Shown here piece by piece: positions 8,947-18,200 of a stretch of DNA of 64,000 nucleotides. The notes under the pieces were generated by a model that had not been told where the DNA came from, made no database searches, and was given only the letters and a program-made list of their open reading frames with translations. Made by a program: the position numbers and the translations under genes. Position 1 is the first letter of the stretch, and every line of letters begins with the position of its first letter. The stretch is from the NCBI GenBank assembly GCA_964594075.1, contig CAZQKW010000011.1, positions 1 to 64,000 on the forward strand, given 5' to 3'. Source of the DNA: CAZQKW01 sp964594075 (GTDB lineage Bacteria; Desulfobacterota; WTBG01; CAIYCZ01).

Positions 8947-9435
8947 TTATTTTTCCTGCCTGTGAGTATTTATAATGCGCTGAACAATGCTGGTGGATGA
9001 AATACCATCAATAAAAGGCAAGGCAATCACCGTGCCGCCGGCCTTTTCAACGACCTCTCTGCCGATAATGGTCTCAATTGTCCAGTCCCCACCTTTAACC
9101 AGCACCTGGGGCATGACTTCTGAGATAATGCGCAAGGGGTCAGGTTCATCAAAAATTATGACATAATCAACCGATGCTAATGCTGCCACCACTTCAGCGC
9201 GTTGTTCTGCGGGAACAAATGGCCTGCCTGCGCCTTTGATCGCCTTGACCGATGCATCACTATTAACCGCAACAATGAGGATATCTCCCAGAGCCTTAGC
9301 CTCCTGAAAAAGCCGAACATGCCCTACATGCAATATATCAAAACAGCCATTGGTGAAAACGACTGTCTTCCCCTGTTGCTTAAGTTGATGGACGATGAGT
9401 TTTAATTCGGCAAGTTTCTTTATCTTTTCAGACAA
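8947..9435 (-). CDS. rfaE2: D-glycero-beta-D-manno-heptose 1-phosphate adenylyltransferase
   Basis: A 162-residue nucleotidyltransferase that makes ADP-heptose for the inner core of LPS. It is the stand-alone equivalent of the C-terminal half of HldE. Visible are FTNGCFDILHVGHV with the HxGH nucleotide-binding motif (His36-His39), RPFVPAEQRAEVVAAL, and the family-typical end GISSTSIVQRI. It starts with TTG, preceded at five bases by aaggag. It implies an LPS-bearing outer membrane, in agreement with the Kdo-kinase-like gene at 37.9 kb. The kinase partner RfaE1 is not in the window. Confidence 0.93.
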   Translation of the reverse strand: MSEKIKKLAELKLIVHQLKQQGKTVVFTNGCFDILHVGHVRLFQEAKALGDILIVAVNSDASVKAIKGAGRPFVPAEQRAEVVAALASVDYVIIFDEPDPLRIISEVMPQVLVKGGDWTIETIIGREVVEKAGGTVIALPFIDGISSTSIVQRIINTHRQEK

Positions 9436-9649
9436 ATTAGCTCCTTATAATAACAGGGGCTTTCGAGCCTGCTGCACAGAGATTTAATCATTTAAATAAT
9501 CGTAAACAAATGCAGTCAGAACGTTATAATGAAGATCATCACGGTCTTTTATGCCGCAGGGAAAATAGATACTCTGACACCCGCATTCCGTTATCCTGCA
9601 TAATATAGTATCCCAATCTAAAGCTCAACTGTTTTCCCGGATTGGCAAT

Positions 9650-9678
9650 AAAAAAGCAGGGCTATTGCTTACCCTGCT
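9650..9678 (-). terminator. Rho-independent terminator of ahcY
   Basis: Stem agcaggg/ccctgct (9655-9661 with 9672-9678), 10-base loop, and six Ts in the minus-strand direction. It lies about 110 bp beyond the ahcY stop. The remaining gap 9436-9787 shows no gene or other signal I can support. Confidence 0.8.
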
Positions 9679-9787
9679 CGTTGCGTCGCACCTATTAAAT
9701 TCTCACCTGTTTAAATCTGAGCGTATGCAGGGGCGCGCTAAACGCGTCTGACTGCTCTCTCCTTTTTCCTGTCTTCTGTCTGCTTGG

Positions 9788-11044
9788 TTATGTTCCTTCT
9801 TCCCAGGAAGAAAGGTAGTGTTGCTGCTCTTCGGTTAATTCATCTATCTGTATCCCCATGCTCGCCAGTTTTAGTTTTGCAATCATCGCGTCTATCTCGT
9901 CTGGCACCTTGTAAACACCTACTTTCAGGTCACTACCTGCCTTCATCATATATTCTGCCGACAGGGCTTGATTGGCAAAACTCATGTCCATAACGCTTGA
10001 CGGATGCCCTTCTGCAGCCGCAAGGTTAATAAGACGCCCTTCGCCGAGCACATATACCCGTTTGCCGTTTTTCATCTGGTATTCTTCAACAAACTCTCTG
10101 ATCTGTCGGCGGCTGGTCGTCACCGTTGCCAACCCTTCAAGGTCAAGCTCAACATTAAAATGCCCTGAATTGCTCACAATCGCACCGTCTTTCATCTGCA
10201 AAAAATGTTCGGTGCGTATCACATGAATATCGCCGGTCAGGGTGCAGAAAAAATCCCCGATGGGTGCCGCTTCTGCCATTGGCATAACCCGAAATCCATC
10301 CATAGCCGCCTCGAGAGCCCGCAGCGGATTGACTTCGGTTACAATAACCCGCGCCCCTTCGCCGGCAGCACGCATGGCCACTCCCCTCCCGCACCATCCG
10401 TAGCCGCAGACCACAAATACGCTTCCTGCAAGCAGACGGTTGGTTGCCCGGATAATGCCGTCAATGGTGCTCTGGCCGGTTCCATAACGGTTGTCAAACA
10501 AATGCTTGGTATTGGCATCATTAACCGCGATGATGGGAAATTTCAGCACCCCCTTTTCCGCCATACTGCGCAGCCGGATGACGCCGGTGGTGGTTTCTTC
10601 TGTTCCGCCAATCACCTGCGGCAATAGCTCCTTGCGGGTGCTGTGCAGCGTTGAAACGAGGTCCGCACCATCATCCATGGTTATCCGGGGTTTTGCGTCA
10701 AGCACGGCATTGATATGGCTGTAATAGGTTTTGGTATCTTCGCCTTTGATCGCAAACACCGCAATGCCCTCATGTTTTACCAGGTATGCGGCCACATCAT
10801 CCTGGGTAGAGAGCGGATTTGAAGCGCATACCAGCACCTCTGCCCCGCCCGCTTTCAGGGTTGAGGCAAGGCTTGCGGTCTCGGTAGTCACATGCAGGCA
10901 GGCTGCCAGTCGCACACCCTGCAATGGTTTTTCCTCGGTAAATCGTTTTTTGATCTGATTCAGCACGGGCATGCTCTGATTAGCCCATTCCACGCGCAGT
11001 TTTCCCTTGTCTGCCAATCCGATATCCTTTACATCATAATCCAT
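9788..11044 (-). CDS. ahcY: Adenosylhomocysteinase
   Basis: A 418-residue NAD-dependent enzyme that splits S-adenosylhomocysteine to adenosine and homocysteine, clearing the product of SAM methylations. Family hallmarks are AACLHVTTETASL, CASNPLSTQDDVAA, the NAD-binding GYGWCGRG, GHFNVELDL, and the late HPSSVMDMSFANQA. The ATG at 11044 is preferred to a TTG 27 bases upstream because the protein then begins MDYDVKDIGLADKG as in relatives. Its size matches bacterial and archaeal AhcY forms that lack the long insert. It is transcribed alone and ends at the terminator at 9650. No SAH riboswitch was recognised in the 180-bp leader. Confidence 0.95.
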   Translation of the reverse strand: MDYDVKDIGLADKGKLRVEWANQSMPVLNQIKKRFTEEKPLQGVRLAACLHVTTETASLASTLKAGGAEVLVCASNPLSTQDDVAAYLVKHEGIAVFAIKGEDTKTYYSHINAVLDAKPRITMDDGADLVSTLHSTRKELLPQVIGGTEETTTGVIRLRSMAEKGVLKFPIIAVNDANTKHLFDNRYGTGQSTIDGIIRATNRLLAGSVFVVCGYGWCGRGVAMRAAGEGARVIVTEVNPLRALEAAMDGFRVMPMAEAAPIGDFFCTLTGDIHVIRTEHFLQMKDGAIVSNSGHFNVELDLEGLATVTTSRRQIREFVEEYQMKNGKRVYVLGEGRLINLAAAEGHPSSVMDMSFANQALSAEYMMKAGSDLKVGVYKVPDEIDAMIAKLKLASMGIQIDELTEEQQHYLSSWEEGT

Positions 11045-11225
11045 CTCTTTCAATTCCTTTCTTTTTTCCAAAATTTGTTATACATTTTATTGTCTGAATC
11101 TATAAGAGTATTTGTTTATACCTGAAACATCTTGAAAAAGCAATGGTATTCCATTTCAGGGTGATACCCCAAAATTTTTCACGGAATTTCAGACAAACCG
11201 CATAGTCAGGCAATGATGGTCACGT

Positions 11226-11888
11226 ATGAATTGTAATCCAGAAATTAAAAACATCCGGGAGCTTAAACAACACGCTGCAGCCCAGGGGGCAGATTGTGAA
11301 ATAAAAATCACTCAGGGCGATGAATTATTTGATTGGCAAGCGCTGTTTGGCAATGCCAATCCCGTTGAAATAGAAATTGGCTGTGGCAGAGGCCTCTTTG
11401 TCCTCAGGCGAGCCCGGGAAAATCCAGGTACAAATTTTCTCGGCATAGAAAAATCCGCCCGGTTTTTTCGCATCCTGAGGGAACGCGTGGTTAAAAGCGG
11501 TGCTCCTAACATCCGATTGATACAAGGAGAAGCAGGATATCTTGTGAAACAATTCGTGCCGTCAAATTCGGTGCAGGCCGTTCATATCTATTTTCCTGAC
11601 CCGTGGCCGAAAAAAAAGCACCGGAAACGACGCCTTATCAATTCATCCTTTCTTGAAAATATTGCCCGGGTTCTGAAGCCCGAAGGTGTCCTGTGCATTG
11701 CAACTGATTTCCAGGATTATTGCATGGAAATCCTCGCCTCTGCATCCTCCTGCGGCGGACTTGTCGGCGTCTCATATGAAGAACGCTCCGCTCAGGATAT
11801 AAACCCGGACACCGCCGCCACTGCTTACGAACGCAAATATCTGCTGCAGGGCAGAGTGATTTACCGGGCACTGTTCAGGAAAGTATAA
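11226..11888 (+). CDS. trmB: tRNA (guanine-N7-)-methyltransferase
   Basis: A 220-residue SAM-dependent enzyme that methylates G46 of tRNA. The SAM-binding motif is VEIEIGCGRG, followed by FLGIEKS. The family-defining VHIYFPDPWPKKKHRKRRL and a late ATDFQDY segment are clear. Length is usual for the family. It is divergent from ahcY with a 180-bp gap and followed at 20 bp by the DUF1848 gene, which is probably co-transcribed. Confident from motifs alone. Confidence 0.95.
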   Translation: MNCNPEIKNIRELKQHAAAQGADCEIKITQGDELFDWQALFGNANPVEIEIGCGRGLFVLRRARENPGTNFLGIEKSARFFRILRERVVKSGAPNIRLIQGEAGYLVKQFVPSNSVQAVHIYFPDPWPKKKHRKRRLINSSFLENIARVLKPEGVLCIATDFQDYCMEILASASSCGGLVGVSYEERSAQDINPDTAATAYERKYLLQGRVIYRALFRKV

Positions 11889-11907
11889 CCGACCTAATAG
11901 TTGCGTT

Positions 11908-12699
11908 ATGGATGAAATGCTTCCCATTGTGCTATCAGCAAGCCGCAGAACAGATCTCGTTGGCTGCTATCCTGAATATTTCATTGAAAAGCTGAAAACA
12001 TACCCTCCTGAAAAAGTCCACACCATTGTAATCTGGACAAAGAATCCCTATAACTTGATTTATCACCACGTCTTGCCAAGCGTTTTAAAGCAATATTCCC
12101 AGCTCTATATACATCTCACCATAACCGGTCTTGGCGGCACCATACTGGAACCGCATATAGCTCCCTGGGAGCAGGTCATAGACTTCCTGCCAGAACTGAT
12201 TAAACTGACCGGGGGGCCTGAGCGGATTGCATGGCGGTTTGATCCGATAGTAACTGCAGAAGATGGCACGCGCCAATTTGAAAATTTCCCGCTATTCTCC
12301 GTTATTGCCAAAAGCGTATCAGTGCACGGAATCACTGCGTGCAGAACAAGCTGGGCAACGCCCTATAAAAAAGTTTTTAAAAGAATGCAGCAGAAGGGGT
12401 TTATCTTAAAGACACTTACGCATGCAGAACAGATGGCACAAGCCCATCAAATGAGTGAAGTTGCACACAGCCTTGGTATGGAACTTCATTACTGCTCTAT
12501 GGAGGGCTTTCCCCGCTCGCGCTGCATAGACGGCGAGCTTTTAAACAGACTCCATCCGGAACGACTGAGCTGTTCAACCAGAAAGGCCGGAGGCCAGAGG
12601 CCCCAATGCGGCTGCACGGAAAGCATTGATATTGGCTGGTATAGCCTGAAGTGCGCGCACGGCTGCCTTTACTGTTATGCTGAACCGCAGCGCCGGTAA
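11908..12699 (+). CDS. DUF1848 family protein
   Basis: A 263-residue protein of the DUF1848 family. It begins IVLSASRRTDLVGCYPEYF, contains TIVIWTKNPYNL and IAWRFDPIV, and ends CGCTESIDIGWYSLKCAHGCLYCYA. The terminal CX3CX2C (Cys249, Cys253, Cys256) resembles a radical SAM-type iron-sulfur site placed at the C-terminus, and CxC precedes it. The biochemical role of this family is not known to me. It follows trmB by 20 bp. The 270-bp gap to the tRNA (12700-12970) contains a small gtgg/ccac hairpin near 12845 and nothing else identified. Confidence 0.88.
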   Translation: MDEMLPIVLSASRRTDLVGCYPEYFIEKLKTYPPEKVHTIVIWTKNPYNLIYHHVLPSVLKQYSQLYIHLTITGLGGTILEPHIAPWEQVIDFLPELIKLTGGPERIAWRFDPIVTAEDGTRQFENFPLFSVIAKSVSVHGITACRTSWATPYKKVFKRMQQKGFILKTLTHAEQMAQAHQMSEVAHSLGMELHYCSMEGFPRSRCIDGELLNRLHPERLSCSTRKAGGQRPQCGCTESIDIGWYSLKCAHGCLYCYAEPQRR

Positions 12700-12970
12700 A
12701 CGCTGTCGTGAAATATTCAAAAAAATATTGCGTGCCAGCATGATATATGTTAGGTTTTCATTTGTTTAAATTTGAGAATTGTACTCGCATATTTGTATCG
12801 TTTGGCTTGTGGTGAAAGCAGTTACGGGCGGTGCGAGCGATGGCTGTGGCGAAAACCACGCCCCGTTCCAGCGAGCACTGAGCCCGAACAAATGAATCAT
12901 AAGTCAAATAAATTTCAAATATCTTTGTTTAGGTTTTTACCACAAAATTCTTTTTCTGAGTAATACCTGT

Positions 12971-13046
<76 letters not shown>

Positions 13047-13196
13047 AACTCAATTCTTTTCTTCCTGCATGTTGAAAAAATATTGGAGCTTTGCAAGACC
13101 GTCTCCATGTAATTTGCCATACTGTCCCTGCCGCTGTTTTAATCTCTCTATACCTTACTGAGCATTGACAGGTCTTGATATACAACAGGGTGTCAT

Positions 13197-13562
13197 ATGG
13201 AACATCAACAGCAAAATAATTTGTCAAGTCTATCCGGACTAACCCTTGACGAAAGAGAGGCTGTTTTTGAGTTCGTCAAACGCTTGAGAGCATTGTTTGG
13301 GCCGAGCATTCAAGAGATTATTTTGTTTGGTTCAAAAGCACGGGGGCAATCTGGGGGCAATTCCGATATAGATATTTTAATTGTACTTGATAAAATATCT
13401 ATTCAAATAAAGAAGGCTATCTCAGAGCTGGCAGCGGAGCAAAACATAAAACATAATGTTCTTATTTCGACCATACGCTATGATACCGCCACATGGGGAA
13501 ATCCCGCCATTCAGGCATCACCTTTCGGACAGGCAGTAAAACATGAGGGGATATGGTTATAA
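13197..13562 (+). CDS. MntA-like minimal nucleotidyltransferase (putative antitoxin)
   Basis: A 121-residue nucleotidyltransferase-fold protein. It carries the MntA signature GSX10DXD: Gly45-Ser46, ten residues, Asp57-Ile-Asp59 in FGSKARGQSGGNSDIDI. In MntA/HepT (type VII) toxin-antitoxin pairs such a protein AMPylates and silences the HEPN partner. The next gene is a HEPN protein overlapping by 10 bp, so they are translationally coupled. The pair lies alone between tRNA-derived repeats. The biochemical role is inferred from family and gene order. Confidence 0.85.
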   Translation: MEHQQQNNLSSLSGLTLDEREAVFEFVKRLRALFGPSIQEIILFGSKARGQSGGNSDIDILIVLDKISIQIKKAISELAAEQNIKHNVLISTIRYDTATWGNPAIQASPFGQAVKHEGIWL

Positions 13563-13969
13563 CGAAAGAACAACAGGCGCTGGCGCTGCACCGCTTCCGG
13601 AGGGCAGAGGAAGCTTTGAGGGAGGCACAGGAAGAGCTTTTACGTAAGAATTTAAGACTGACCGTAAACAGAGCATACTATGCAATTTTTTATGCTATGC
13701 GGTCACTCCTTGCCCTGGTTGCTAAAGATTCGTCAAAACATTCCGGCGTCATTTCTCTTTTCAATCAGGAGTTTATCAAAACAGGTATTATTTCAGAGGT
13801 GAGCTTTAAATCAATCCAACTTCTTATGGATTTGAGGCATGAAGCAGATTATCAAGACTTTTCTGAAATTAATGAAGATGAGGCACAAGAGGCAGTTCGG
13901 TCAGCAAAAACAATAATTACCACTTTTGATGAAGCATTAAAAAAACTTCTTGAAAGCGGTCAAATATAA
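13553..13969 (+). CDS. HEPN-domain protein (putative HepT-like partner)
   Basis: A 138-residue all-helical HEPN protein. It shows the typical NRAYYAIFYAMRSLL helix (residues 39-53) and LLMDLRHEADYQDF (residues 90-103). Catalytic HEPN RNases use RX4-6H; here Arg95 is followed by HEADY with no histidine at the expected distance, the variant seen in many PF05168 members. RNase activity is therefore not assured. The gene overlaps the MNT gene by 10 bp and has gagggg before its ATG. It stops 12 bp before the second tRNA-end repeat. Confidence 0.83.
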   Translation: MVITKEQQALALHRFRRAEEALREAQEELLRKNLRLTVNRAYYAIFYAMRSLLALVAKDSSKHSGVISLFNQEFIKTGIISEVSFKSIQLLMDLRHEADYQDFSEINEDEAQEAVRSAKTIITTFDEALKKLLESGQI

Positions 13970-13981
13970 AAAATATAACCC

Positions 13982-14020
13982 ATCAGTAGGTTTGGGGTTC
14001 GAGCCCCCGATGGCCCACCA
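13982..14020 (+). repeat. Direct repeat 2 (attR-like), tRNA-Lys 3' fragment
   Basis: A perfect 39-bp copy of 13008-13046. It lacks the 5' part of the tRNA, so it is not a second functional gene. Confidence 0.95.
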
Positions 14021-14068
14021 GTAAAATCAAGCGTTACCTGCTTTTGCACACCAATATAAAACTCGAGC

Positions 14069-14677
14069 TCATATCAAAACTTTCCCGCAAAAACGACAGA
14101 GTTTTGCTTTTGCTTTAATAATCTCCGCACAGTAGGGGCATTCTTTTGTCTCGGCTGGATTGTTACGGCTTCTGTTTATGGCCTGCGCCAGTTGTTCTGC
14201 CTGCTTTTTCATGAGCGCCTGGCGAAAATCTTCCTGACATTTCGTTATGGTGTCGGCGAGCAGCCGTGGATTACTTACCGAACAATACGTGGTTGCCCCT
14301 CCTTCTGCCGCTGTTTGAATCTGCACATCGCCATACCCCAATAGTCTCCCCCAAAAGCTCTGGGTAAAGGACACATTATGGACCTTGTCTATGGGGCTTT
14401 CCTTGGCGCAGTGTGAAAGGACGCCAAACTCATCAATGATTCTCAGATTGGTAACCACCCAGATATCGTATTTACGTTCCAATACCTTCCACAACAAATA
14501 CAACAGGGGAACGCACAATACGGCCAGGCAGAACATGCCGATAGTTTTATTAAACCACATTGCCATGCTCGCAATGATAATGAACAGCAGCACAATCAGG
14601 GATGGCTTAACCAGAACAATCCAATGTTTTTGACTTTGCAGAATTAGTTTTTCTGATGGTTTCAGGTTTGCCCGCAT
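14069..14677 (-). CDS. Membrane PH-domain protein with C-terminal zinc ribbon
   Basis: A 202-residue protein with two membrane segments at about 20-62 (LIVLLFIIIASMAMWF and FCLAVLCVPLLYLLW). A bacterial PH (YdbS/YdbT-type) domain follows: YDIWVVTNLRIIDEFG and SFWGRLLGYGDVQIQTA. The C-terminus has a zinc-ribbon pair CPYC (180-183) and CRFC (194-197). It sits just downstream of the tRNA-end repeat and is convergent with the MNT/HEPN pair. The function of such proteins is poorly defined; most appear to be membrane-stress or scaffold proteins. No operon partner is evident. Confidence 0.82.
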   Translation of the reverse strand: MRANLKPSEKLILQSQKHWIVLVKPSLIVLLFIIIASMAMWFNKTIGMFCLAVLCVPLLYLLWKVLERKYDIWVVTNLRIIDEFGVLSHCAKESPIDKVHNVSFTQSFWGRLLGYGDVQIQTAAEGGATTYCSVSNPRLLADTITKCQEDFRQALMKKQAEQLAQAINRSRNNPAETKECPYCAEIIKAKAKLCRFCGKVLI

Positions 14678-14943
14678 TTTAATAGCTCATCTTCCGGTTA
14701 ACAAAATTTTAAAAGCGGCATGCCCGGATTAGACGCACGCACGGCTTATGCATAAGCCTGGCAAAAATGAATATGACTATTTTTTTAAACTATCATATCC
14801 TGCTCTATGTTTCAGCAGAATAAATGTTACAGCAGGGGATTGTTACAGACGCGAGAAAAGCGGCCCGGGAACGTCACACGCAGGGGGGCTGCCGCCTATT
14901 ACAGGCTGGTCGCTGGGTGCGCTTTTTTTGTTGCAGCGTATTA

Positions 14944-15138
14944 TCAATGCAGCACAGGAAGAAAATTTTTAAATAGGGTGCTATACGTATAAAGCACATT
15001 AGCCAGTGGCACCAGAATTAAAACAACGGTTAGTATCAACAGCAGCACCCGTTCACTTTTAGGAAAGCCATTGACGCTCCAATAGTAAAAGAGAAGCGCC
15101 ACGATAGATACGTTAACCGCAAAGGCCAGAATCGGCAT
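14944..15138 (-). CDS. Small two-helix membrane protein
   Basis: A 64-residue protein with two hydrophobic segments, AFAVNVSIVALLFYYW and VLLLILTVVLILVPLANVLY, separated by a short polar turn (NGFPKSER). A ggagg motif lies about 15 bases before the ATG, a little far. It precedes the PH-domain gene on the same strand by 266 bp and follows the first pilY1-like gene. No family recognised. The strongly hydrophobic, balanced composition supports a real gene, but only moderately. Confidence 0.5.
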   Translation of the reverse strand: MPILAFAVNVSIVALLFYYWSVNGFPKSERVLLLILTVVLILVPLANVLYTYSTLFKNFLPVLH

Positions 15139-15204
15139 GGTGCAGATTTTTTCCCTCCGGATTTTTCACCACGACATTGAAAAATTTTTTTGCCTGTTCA
15201 GCAA

Positions 15205-18200
15205 TTACTGCCCCTCGCTCCAGTAAATCGTCCCGCTCTTAGGATTGATCGCCGGCTGCACTTCTATTTCAACAATGACACCGGTGCTCTGCTGGCCGTA
15301 AATGCTGCCGCCCTCCTCATTGCCGGCATGAATGCCAATGGTTGATGACATGCCTTCTCCCAAAGATATGGAATCAAGAATTACCGTTGCATTGTCTGCA
15401 GGTGTCCCGACCACCCGTTTTTTATAAGCGGTGCCGGTTTCATAATACACCGCATACAATCTGCTGGTTCCGCCGTAGCCACAGACATCAGCATTTGGCG
15501 TAAAGGCGGGGAACAGGGTTATGCCGCCAAACAATGCCGGTTTATTAATAATCCGCTCTGAGGGGCTGCCGGACACCAGGCTTCTCCGCCATCCGGGTTT
15601 TTCTTTGAGCGCCAGTTTCAGTTCATTGAACGTGGTTATAGAGGAATCACCGCCTGCTAATACTGTGACCGTGCCATCAGGCTTTATTTGATACGGATCC
15701 GCATTAAACAGATCTGCATGGCTCATCGGGCACGCAACATATTGATGATAGCAGGTGTTTTTATTGGGCCCATAGGCATCATAAAACGGATCCTTGACGC
15801 CGTAATAATAATTCTGCTGCGATGTTGATTTATCCGCCTGAGATAAGTAACGGCCGGTTCCCATAAATACCCAGACATTATCATACTTATCCATGCTTAA
15901 GCTGAAGGGTGCGGTGAATGGTGCAGGAGCACTGAACAGCGTGGTCCACTGCCAGTTGTTCGGGTTTGTTTCATAAACCGCCTCGGTTCCTTCTATGTAG
16001 GGAACATTCGTTATAGGAATGGCGATTTTATAAGCTTTTCCCTGCCAGGAACCGCTCAGATAGCTCTCCCCCACATAAATGGCGTCGGCGCTGTAGTTCA
16101 GCGATTTATCAACCGCAACGGGAGAGTTCATAAATGCATTATTTTCGCTGCCTTCAAAATATTTCAGCAACTCGCCGGTCAGCAAGTTGATGATGAAGAC
16201 GCGCCCTCTTTGTGTGCTCGTGCCATCATAATCGGTCGGCCCAGAACCAATGGTGCCGAACCATTGGTCATGCACTTTTATCACCCCTGGAGTATTTATC
16301 GTCAGGCCGAGATTAGGATAGTTTCTTTCCCAGAGCAGGACCGGATCACGGGGATCCGTTATATCAAGCGCCGCAAAACTGGACTTGAAGGTACCAACAC
16401 CGGGCACAGTTATGTCTTTACCCCCCATATTCATGCCGCACAGCAACAGCGTTCCCCACCCGTTAGGGTGTTTGCCATCATCGGTAAAAATTTTCACATC
16501 AACAACCTTTGGTTTCAGGTCAACATAGGGAACATGGGTGTAGGACTCGGAGGGAAGCCACTTCAAATGGGGCAGCAGACACTGCGGAATGTATGCCCAC
16601 AGCTCATCGCCGATCTGCTCTGATGAACCGCTCACCTGCTCAAATTTTTTCTGCTCCGGGTTATAATATCCTGAAGTAAAAGCATGGAGCATACCGTCAT
16701 TGGCGCCCACATAGACCATGGTTTCGCGATTTTTATAGGTTTCGTAAAATGTCTGATACGACTCATCGTCATAGAGCAAACCATAATTTTCCACTGGCCG
16801 GGCAATTGAAACCGGCGTTGAATAGACAATATCGCCCAGTTTCCAGACTTTATCGTTTATGGTGCGCGACCTCATGACAGGATTTCCCGTGTAGGCTGAA
16901 GAGTCTTCTGAAACACCCCTGATGTAATTAATAAGATTGTTGACCCTGTCATCATACGTTGCCCCCAAATAACTCCAAGGGCTATCGCAGGCAACACCCA
17001 AAAGCGGTTTTATGGTATTGGCATTAGACGTCGTAAATTCTATAAATTCACCGGGTTCAACCTGACCATTACTGTTTACATCCACGAAAGTATAAATATT
17101 GCGCGTATCCGCATCCCGATAGGCAAGACGTTTGCCCGCCTCCCAGATGGGGTTTATTTCCTCAAGGCTCAGATATTCCGGCGTTGCGTTTGAGATATCG
17201 GGGTAGGGGTTTGAGCTGACATCATAGCGTTTAACTTTAGATTCCCCTGACTCTGAGTCAAGATAAAATGAAAGGATTTTGTCGGTATTAACATTGAGCG
17301 ATTTATCATTATCAGTGTCTTCGCGCAGATTGCCGTAAGTATCCACCCACAATGACTGTAAATACCCGGTCCACTTTATTTCGTTGATGCCGTCAATATA
17401 TGCGGGCCTGAAATATGCCTGCACCAGTGTTCCCTCGCCTTCCCCAGTCGTCGCCAGGACTGATACCGCGGTTCCTGAGGCAGCCCGTCTCAATATATCG
17501 TTTATAGCTAACATGAGCTGCCGCTCAAGCTGATATCCGTCGGTGGCCGCATAATAGGTATCAGGGTCTCCATCGCCGTTGGCATCCCACTCGAGGCGCT
17601 GCTCCGGCGGGTCGGTATATGTCCCATCCGGCTTATTATTGCCGTTTCGATCAGTAAACCCGCCATTGCGCGCTGCGTCTTTAAGCAGTTGTTTCCCCTG
17701 CTCATCGCCGCCGAATGCGTGAACAACATACAGAATCATGTTCTGGCTGCCGGATAGATCTGAACGCAAGTCATTGGTGCGGGCATAAAGCGCAAGATCC
17801 TTCAGATAGTCTGACCCGCAGTTTGGAAAGCTGTAGCCATAGGTTTCGCACGCGGTAGCAGTCGCTTCACCATCTTTCACAATATCCACTTCGTCATTAG
17901 CAAAAGAGGTTTCAGCACTTTCACCAGAATAATTTTTATACTGATTGGGAATTTTTCTGTCCACAGACGGCGAACCGTCATTCAGCAGGATGACAAAGCT
18001 TTTCGAGCACTCAATATTACCCCAGGGATCGCCGCCGCTGTTAGGCAGCGCGTTATTGGGATAGTCAAGCCCGCTCGCCAGTGGCTCCTGTTTGAAATAT
18101 TGCATTGCCACATAATATGCTTCTGCAAGCGGTGTCAACGTATTACTGTGGGTATTCTGCAAGTCGGTTATCAGCGACGTCATATTGGTACCAATTGGGC

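Noticed and set aside
11045..11225. SAH riboswitch upstream of ahcY
   Set aside because: The conserved core was not recognised by eye on the minus strand.
13047..13196. An integrase or excisionase gene next to tRNA-Lys
   Set aside because: No frame of suitable size or motif exists between the tRNA and the MNT gene.
13982..14020. A second tRNA gene
   Set aside because: Only the 3' half is present; the 5' acceptor strand and D-arm are missing.
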